A stretch of DNA of 64,000 bases. It comes from Peromyscus leucopus (lineage: Eukaryota > Chordata > Mammalia > Rodentia > Cricetidae). This document shows positions 63,201 through 64,000 of the stretch, piece after piece; the stretch's first letter is position 1; each line of letters begins with the position of its first letter. Position numbers and translations under genes: made by a program. The notes beneath the pieces were generated by a model, which saw nothing but the letters and a program-made list of their open reading frames with translations, had not been told where the DNA came from and did not search any database. The stretch is from contig NC_051073.1 of NCBI RefSeq assembly GCF_004664715.2, positions 59,870,379 to 59,934,378 on the forward strand, in the 5' to 3' direction.

Positions 63201-64000
63201 TTCATGTTTCTAGAGCAAGTAGACAGTCAGAAATTTTCCAAGACTCTTTTTGAAGCACAGAACATGCTTGCCACATATGAGCTAAAGGGCACAGCTCTTC
63301 TCTTGATGGCCCAGTCTTCCCGAGTCCTGGCAGAAGCGGAGAAGAAACTTCTCGGTGCCTTAAGTTATAAGCTCATTGAAGTTGAGGACAGGGAAGCTCT
63401 CGAAGGCAATGTGTGGAAAAAGAAAACCCACCTTCTGCAAAAGAAACACAGCTCCAGTGCAGCCATTATGATAAAGAATGAATTAACTTCAGGAAGCCCG
63501 GCGGAGGTCATCATTGCCGGCTGTGTGGGAGAAGTAAATGAAATCTACAGCCAGCTTTTTGAGTTCTTGGAAAACAACATGAAAACGGAAAGACTGGTCG
63601 AAGTAGAACCGGCCTTGGTTATGGAGTATATAAGGTCAGACAAGAAGCTTTTCTGGCAAAAGATAAAGAGGGCAAATGTGCAGGCGAGCTTTAAGCTGGA
63701 AGATGAGCCAAAGGGCATTTTACTAACTGGCTTCAAGAGCAAAGTTGTACAGTGCATGAACATGGTCCAGCAAATCCGGGATTCAGTCTGCATCACAAGA
63801 TTCCAGATTGATAAGCCTGGTGCCAGGCACTTCTTCCAGGATAAAGCATCGTATTACAAAAGCGAGATCAAGCGCCTGTATGGATGCATCATTGAACTCC
63901 AGGAAGATGGAGAGAGCGAGACAGGCAGCCTTCAGGGGAAGTGTCACTTACAGAAGGACATAGCCCCAGGAGTCACGCTGATTGTACAGCAGGGAGACCT
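47179..64000 (+). CDS. Parp14: Parp14, protein mono-ADP-ribosyltransferase 14, 5' part of gene (exons 1-6, runs off window)
   Basis: PARP14 is an interferon-induced mono-ADP-ribosyltransferase that binds and modifies proteins in IL-4/STAT6 and antiviral signalling. Spliced exons give 187+131+34+234+237+1582 nt, that is 801 full codons plus two bases. I recognise the family from the N-terminus ([13 protein letters not shown]), [12 protein letters not shown] in exon 2, [12 protein letters not shown] in exon 4, VRVENLPPG and [10 protein letters not shown] in exon 5, and PLSVFPYY in exon 6. Residues about 5-90, 140-195 and 210-275 look RRM-like; 276-790 corresponds to the KH-like repeat region of the human protein; residues 792-801 ([10 protein letters not shown]) open macrodomain 1. 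The start ATG has a strong context (A at -3, G at +4). No frameshift or premature stop was found in any exon. Human PARP14 is about 1800 residues, so more than half lies outside this window. Splicing is inferred from sequence and homology, not from transcripts. Confidence 0.96.
47557..47612. repeat. Parp14: CTTT/CCTT pyrimidine tract (intron 1)
   Basis: Repeated CTTT with CCCCCC in the middle, shortly after exon 1. Confidence 0.9.
47613..48290. other. Parp14 intron 1, no repeat recognised
   Basis: GC-rich first part, then ordinary intronic DNA. Overlapping open frames on the minus strand (47663-47956, 47961-48305) show no family signal. Confidence 0.5.
48297..48515 (+). mobile_element. Charlie-type (URR1-like) hAT DNA transposon remnant
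   Basis: TGGTTCTCAACCTTCCTCAT at one end and GGGATCATGACCCACAGG near the other, with TAATCATAAAATTATTTTTG and TGAATCGTAATGTAATTATC inside. A non-autonomous rodent element with a degraded right inverted repeat. Confidence 0.75.
48520..49480. other. Parp14 intron 1, no repeat recognised
   Basis: The plus frame 48779-49087 and minus frame 48637-48951 overlap each other and resemble nothing known to me. Confidence 0.45.
49504..49645 (+). mobile_element. B1 SINE (intron 1)
   Basis: GGCTGGGTGGTGGCAGATGC to GAAACTCTGTCTCTGAAAAC. Confidence 0.88.
49645..49694. repeat. (CA)n microsatellite
   Basis: About 24 CA units between a B1 and an inverted B2. Confidence 0.97.
49695..49905 (-). mobile_element. 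B2 SINE, inverted (intron 1)
   Basis: TTTATTTTTATTGTATGTGT to GGAGTCATCTCTCCAGCCC. Confidence 0.88.
50018..50200 (-). mobile_element. B2 SINE, inverted (intron 1)
   Basis: TTACTTATTTTATTTATGTG to GAGCCATTTTTTCAATCCC. Confidence 0.85.
50205..50560. mobile_element. Cricetid-type interspersed repeat (intron 1)
   Basis: AGTAAACACACAGAGGCTTA, CCATTAGCTCAGGCTAACTA, CTTCCTCTTCCCAGAATTCT and GGCCAATCAGCGTTTTATTA mark an element I know as very common in vole, deer mouse and hamster DNA. Probably LTR-related; name uncertain. Confidence 0.6.
50561..51780. other. Parp14 intron 1, mostly unassigned
   Basis: No gene. A (TTG)n run lies at about 51357. A 40-bp direct repeat is noted separately. Confidence 0.45.
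51586..51666 (+). repeat. Two-copy direct repeat of about 40 bp (intron 1)
   Basis: CCAAGTACAGTACAAGTACTGCACTACTAAACTACATTT occurs twice in tandem with one change (GCAC to GAAC); a third, decayed start (TCAATACAATGCACTTACTG) follows. Confidence 0.9.
51790..52010 (+). mobile_element. Family E repeat, partial (intron 1)
   Basis: TCCATTGTTGTGAGATAATC, GGAAGGGTTTATCTGGGCTC, CCTCTAGGCCCCACTTCTT. Confidence 0.45.
52018..52200 (-). mobile_element. B2 SINE, inverted (intron 1)
   Basis: AAAAGATTTATTATTTATTA to GAGCCATCTCTTCAGCCCC. It sits inside the family E copy: GGCCCCACTTCTTCTT before and GGCTCCACTTCTTAAAGC after. Confidence 0.88.
52322..52485 (+). mobile_element. B1 SINE (intron 1)
   Basis: CCCGGCATGGCAGCGCGTGC to GACCTTGTCTCAACAAAAAAC. 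Confidence 0.85.
52510..52845 (+). mobile_element. B2/B4-type SINE (intron 1)
   Basis: GGGGAATGGTTCACTGGGTA head, GAGTTTGAATCTCCAGCACC, GTCCTCCTGTGGCCTCCATG end. Same class as 30955-31260. Confidence 0.6.
53039..53169 (+). CDS. Parp14: Parp14 coding exon 2
   Basis: A pyrimidine-rich tract and cgtttcag acceptor precede TT CGG CAG AAT, which completes Val63. Residues 64-106 follow and include [15 protein letters not shown], strongly conserved with human PARP14. The exon ends GAA GAG before donor gtaagg at 53170 (phase 0). The acidic tail ([16 protein letters not shown]) begins the variable linker after the first RRM-like unit. Intron 2 is 1068 bp. Confidence 0.95.
53250..53405 (+). mobile_element. 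Diverged B1 SINE (intron 2)
   Basis: GTGCCGGGTGAGGTGGCCCA to GAGGCTGCATCTCAAAAAG. Confidence 0.75.
53410..53995. other. Parp14 intron 2, no repeat recognised
   Basis: Ordinary intronic sequence. Confidence 0.45.
53998..54190 (+). mobile_element. B1 SINE with CAAA/CCAA tail (intron 2)
   Basis: TGCCGGGTGGTGGTGGCGCA to CATTGTCTTGAAAAAAC, then CAAACAAAACCAACCAACCA. It ends about 48 bp before the exon 3 acceptor; GAAATGATT on both sides is the likely target-site duplication. Confidence 0.92.
54238..54271 (+). CDS. Parp14: Parp14 coding exon 3 (34-nt micro-exon)
   Basis: The acceptor gggttttag precedes GAA TCC AAG ACA, and the donor gtaagt starts at 54272. The exon encodes [11 protein letters not shown] (residues 107-117) plus one base (phase 1). 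Human PARP14 has the matching ESKTKE stretch, which supports this very small exon. It lies in the charged, poorly conserved linker and has no fold of its own. Intron 3 is 1685 bp. Confidence 0.85.
54275..55405. other. Parp14 intron 3, no repeat recognised in first part
   Basis: Includes GAGGAGAGGAGAGGAG at about 54528. Several overlapping open frames on both strands lack family signals. Confidence 0.45.
55411..55580 (+). repeat. Tandem repeat of about 52-54 bp (intron 3)
   Basis: Three copies of a unit running GCTATTTTTAGTTTTTAATTC then ACTAACAACAACAAAATAAA and an A run. A further partial copy (TTTTAGTTTTTAATTCATT) reappears at 55793 beyond a B2 insertion. Confidence 0.9.
55595..55792 (-). 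mobile_element. B2 SINE, inverted, inserted in the tandem array (intron 3)
   Basis: AACAATTTATTTATTCTTAT to CTTAACCATCTCTTCAGCCCC. ATTTTAGTTTTT flanks both sides as target-site duplication. Confidence 0.9.
55957..56190 (+). CDS. Parp14: Parp14 coding exon 4
   Basis: The acceptor aatttatcag precedes AT GAC TTG GAT, completing Asp118. Residues 119-195 follow. An acidic, Ser/Thr-rich start ([20 protein letters not shown]) leads into [13 protein letters not shown], then [12 protein letters not shown] and AVVTFQKP, the two central-strand motifs of an RRM-like unit. The exon ends ATA G before donor gtgagc at 56191 (phase 1). Reading on into intron 4 meets a stop at 56225, so intron retention here would truncate the protein. 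Confidence 0.95.
56400..56720 (-). mobile_element. MIR-like remnant in intron 4, inverted
   Basis: From about 56555: TGCCGTAAGTCAGGCACCTG, TTAACTTATTCGTCCCTTTC and GCTGAGAGATGGAGGGACAG read as a reverse-complement MIR-type core. The first 150 bp are unassigned. Confidence 0.45.
56760..56895 (+). mobile_element. B3-type SINE, 5'-truncated (intron 4)
   Basis: GACAGCCTGAGTTTGATCCC, GCTGTCCTCTGTCCTCCAGA, then a CA-rich tail and AATAAA-like end. Confidence 0.65.
57025..57235 (+). mobile_element. MIR (intron 4)
   Basis: GTGGTCAGAATTCTAGCCCT, CACTCATCCATAAAACGGGG, GAGATTAATGAGATGATACT and GATAAAGGGCACTATTATTA in MIR order. Confidence 0.8.
57255..57442 (-). mobile_element. B2 SINE, inverted (intron 4)
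   Basis: AAGATTTGTTTATTTTATGC to GAGTCATCTCCCTAGACCC. Confidence 0.85.
57510..57900 (+). mobile_element. Family E repeat with (GA)n (intron 4)
   Basis: GCTTTCTGTTACTGTAACAA head, TTATTCTAGTTCACAGTTTT, and CCCACTCCTTAAAGGATC towards the end. (GA)n at 57668-57736 lies inside. Confidence 0.55.
57668..57736. repeat. (GA)n microsatellite (intron 4)
   Basis: GAGAGA runs with one GGGA and one AAAGA interruption. Confidence 0.97.
57905..58555. other. Parp14 intron 4, no repeat recognised
   Basis: Ordinary intronic DNA leading to the minisatellite. Confidence 0.45.
58561..59947 (+). repeat. Minisatellite of 15-bp units in Parp14 intron 4 (about 92 units)
   Basis: The unit is GGGCACTGCAGACAC with variants CACAC, GACAT and CACAT in the last five bases. 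A few units gain one G (GGGGCAC at 59101, 59234, 59264, 59340) or lose two bases (GACAGGCAC at 59148 and 59175). Rare variant units such as GGGCACTATAGGTGT, GGACACTATATGTGT and GGATGCTGCAGACAT recur in the same order about 691 bp apart. Because no stop codon is present in any of six frames, hundreds of codons are open on both strands (Gly-Thr-Ala-Asp or His-Gly-His-Cys pattern on +, Cys-Pro-Cys-Leu-Gln or Val-Cys-Ser-Ala on -). These are artefacts of the unit and not genes. Confidence 0.98.
60010..60110 (-). mobile_element. B1 SINE, inverted, internally deleted (intron 4)
   Basis: GAGACAAGGTTTCTCTGTAT, CTCGCTCTGTAGATTAAAGG and GTGCGCTACCACCACCTGGC; the middle is missing. Confidence 0.8.
60119..60200. 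repeat. (TTTG)n and (TG)n simple repeats (intron 4)
   Basis: TTTG units at about 60124-60148 and TG units at about 60162-60198. Confidence 0.95.
60483..60719 (+). CDS. Parp14: Parp14 coding exon 5
   Basis: The acceptor tttgttttgtag precedes AC ACC AAA AAA, completing Asp196. Residues 197-274 follow and contain [33 protein letters not shown] and [11 protein letters not shown], a further RRM-like unit very close to human PARP14. The exon ends AGC AAA G before donor gtaatg at 60720 (phase 1). Intron 4, just upstream, is 4292 bp and carries the large minisatellite; intron 5 is 1699 bp. Confidence 0.95.
60722..61200. other. Parp14 intron 5, no repeat recognised
   Basis: Open frames that extend exon 5 through its donor (to 60928) are intron read-through. 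Confidence 0.5.
61205..61400 (+). mobile_element. MIR (intron 5)
   Basis: GACTTGAGTTCCAATCCCGA, GGCTTTGTGACCTTTAACCC, TTCTCATCTGTAGAGTGAGC and GAACAGTGCTTGGCCTAAGG. Confidence 0.8.
61401..62415. other. Parp14 intron 5, no repeat recognised
   Basis: Ordinary intronic DNA with TTTATTTATTTG at about 62386 and the pyrimidine-rich exon 6 acceptor tract. Confidence 0.45.
62419..64000 (+). CDS. Parp14: Parp14 coding exon 6 (partial, runs off window)
   Basis: The acceptor tgcttttaaag precedes TG TTA GAG, completing Val275. The frame is then open for 526 codons to the window edge; I read it through and met no stop. Landmarks are [28 protein letters not shown]-like [30 protein letters not shown] and GATxFFQDKA-like [20 protein letters not shown]. 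This long exon encodes the KH-like repeat region; the last ten residues ([10 protein letters not shown]) begin macrodomain 1, whose binding-loop residues are not yet reached. Such a long internal exon is expected for PARP14. Confidence 0.95.

Noticed and set aside
62705..63796. Minus-strand open frames at 62705-62908 and 63545-63796
   Set aside because: Shadows of Parp14 exon 6, which is open on the + strand throughout with clear homology.

Overview
This window comes from a rodent nuclear genome, most likely a cricetid (vole, deer mouse or hamster group). The case rests on dense B1, B2, B3 and B4-type SINEs, on B1 copies carrying the 'ggacaggctccaaagctacacagagaaac' variant, on ancient MIRs and rodent L1 3' ends, and on a protein gene clearly orthologous to mammalian PARP14. 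The species call is an inference. No bacterial-type genes, CRISPR arrays or structured RNA genes were seen.

The only protein-coding gene I can support is Parp14, on the + strand from 47179 to the window edge. Six coding exons are placed with GT/AG junctions and consistent phase: 47179-47365, 53039-53169, 54238-54271, 55957-56190, 60483-60719 and 62419 onward. They give 801 complete codons (N-terminal RRM-like and KH-like regions) and stop at the start of macrodomain 1; the other macrodomains, WWE and ADP-ribosyltransferase domains lie beyond 64000. Just upstream is a GC-rich promoter with a GC box and a GAS (STAT) motif two bases from an ISRE (IRF/ISGF3) motif, which fits an interferon-induced gene.

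Positions 1-46850 are intergenic. In many mammals the PARP15 gene lies between DTX3L and PARP14; I see no readable PARP15 exon here. The layout is: 1-8.5 kb, SINEs and a TAG-rich array; 8501-9000, an assembly gap of Ns; 9-24.9 kb, SINEs, two MIRs, L1 fragments, LTR-like pieces and two unusual tandem arrays (42-bp and 40-bp units); 24954-38844, a head-to-tail tandem duplication of a 6.95-kb block; 38.8-46.8 kb, more SINEs, microsatellites and LTR-like pieces.

The introns of Parp14 hold SINEs, a Charlie-type DNA transposon remnant, MIRs and, in intron 4, a 1.39-kb minisatellite of 15-bp units (58561-59947) with an approximately 691-bp higher-order repeat. Its unit has no stop codon in any of six frames, so it creates long spurious open frames on both strands.

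The most interesting points are the interferon-type promoter and four other matches to the ISRE core scattered upstream (one intact in duplication copy 1 and broken in copy 2), the 6.95-kb tandem duplication with its exact junction, and the intronic minisatellite.
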